From NCBI GenBank assembly GCA_023443315.1, contig JAEZVA010000046.1, positions 1 to 11,767 on the forward strand: DNA of 11,767 nucleotides, in the 5' to 3' direction. The position numbers and the translations under genes were made by a program. Under the pieces are notes generated by a model. It made no database searches, was not told the DNA's origin, and was given only the letters and a program-made list of their open reading frames with translations. Source of the stretch: Bacillota bacterium (GTDB lineage: Bacteria; Bacillota; Clostridia; Oscillospirales; Ruminococcaceae). Below, in pieces: positions 11,720-11,767 of this stretch; position 1 is the stretch's first letter; the number at the start of each line of letters is the position of its first letter.

Positions 11720-11767
11720 ATGTCAGGGAAAAATACGAGGCAATATACACATATACAAACGCTGGAA
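11720..11767 (+). CDS. IS3-like transposase OrfA, N-terminal fragment
   Basis: Sixteen codons are visible to the window edge, beginning MSGKNTRQYTHIQTLE. This resembles the start of Clostridia IS3-type OrfA proteins, which continue into a helix-turn-helix. GGGGG lies 7 nt before the ATG, within the hairpin arm. The match is short, so the family call rests partly on the terminal repeat and hairpin arrangement. Confidence 0.6.
   Translation, partial: MSGKNTRQYTHIQTLE

Larger units (their letters stand above)
11642..11767 (+). mobile_element. Left end of an IS3-family-like insertion sequence (partial)
   Basis: TGAACTGTACCAGTAAAAAC followed by GGACAGTG (from 11642) resembles the terminal inverted repeats of Clostridia IS3-family elements. 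A promoter, a hairpin and the start of a transposase gene follow. The right end and target duplication lie outside the window. The gap 11575-11641 before it holds no gene. Confidence 0.65.

Overview
The window comes from a low-to-mid GC Gram-positive genome, most likely class Clostridia (Bacillota). The signs are strong AGGAGG-type ribosome binding sites before nearly every gene, AbrB, YjzC and bPH-type proteins, and a Firmicutes-style phage switch. About half of it is an integrated phage-like element. The rest is a decayed second element, a few chromosomal genes and the edge of an insertion sequence.

Left part (1-6423, element 1, running off the left edge). A leftward early operon starts at a Cro-like regulator (3094). 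It continues through a 38-residue phage protein, a HTH/excisionase-like protein, several very small proteins including two single-pass membrane microproteins, an AbrB-type regulator, a compact C5 cytosine methyltransferase and a Cys-rich small protein. It ends at the window edge in a protein with perfect octapeptide repeats. Many of these genes overlap by 4 bp. A YjzC-like gene with its own promoter sits on the opposite strand inside this operon. The switch (3123-3225) has two face-to-face promoters. Each has an 18-bp 7-4-7 operator filling its -35/-10 spacer, and a third operator lies between them. Rightward come the XRE repressor, an ImmA-type HEIGH protease, a zinc-ribbon/membrane/OB-fold protein, a small membrane coiled-coil protein and a tyrosine integrase. 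The integrase ends 8 bp before the 3' half of a tRNA-Val(GAC), which is the attachment site.

Middle (about 6461-8880, element 2, a remnant in mirror orientation). It holds a tyrosine integrase in one reading frame broken by two stop codons, a bacterial PH-domain protein, a frameshifted homologue of element 1's small membrane coiled-coil protein, and another zinc-ribbon membrane protein. The two elements therefore share an integrase-proximal membrane cassette in related form.

Right part (about 8880-11767). A small protein with PPGPPPR heptad repeats and a clear terminator is followed by a FAD-dependent oxidoreductase with a Cys cluster. Next is a GrpB-family (UPF0157) pseudogene with one nonsense codon and one homopolymer frameshift. 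Last is the left end of a probable IS3-family insertion sequence, whose promoter and transposase ribosome binding site are arranged around a perfect 17-bp inverted repeat. That layout would hide the ribosome binding site only in read-through transcripts.
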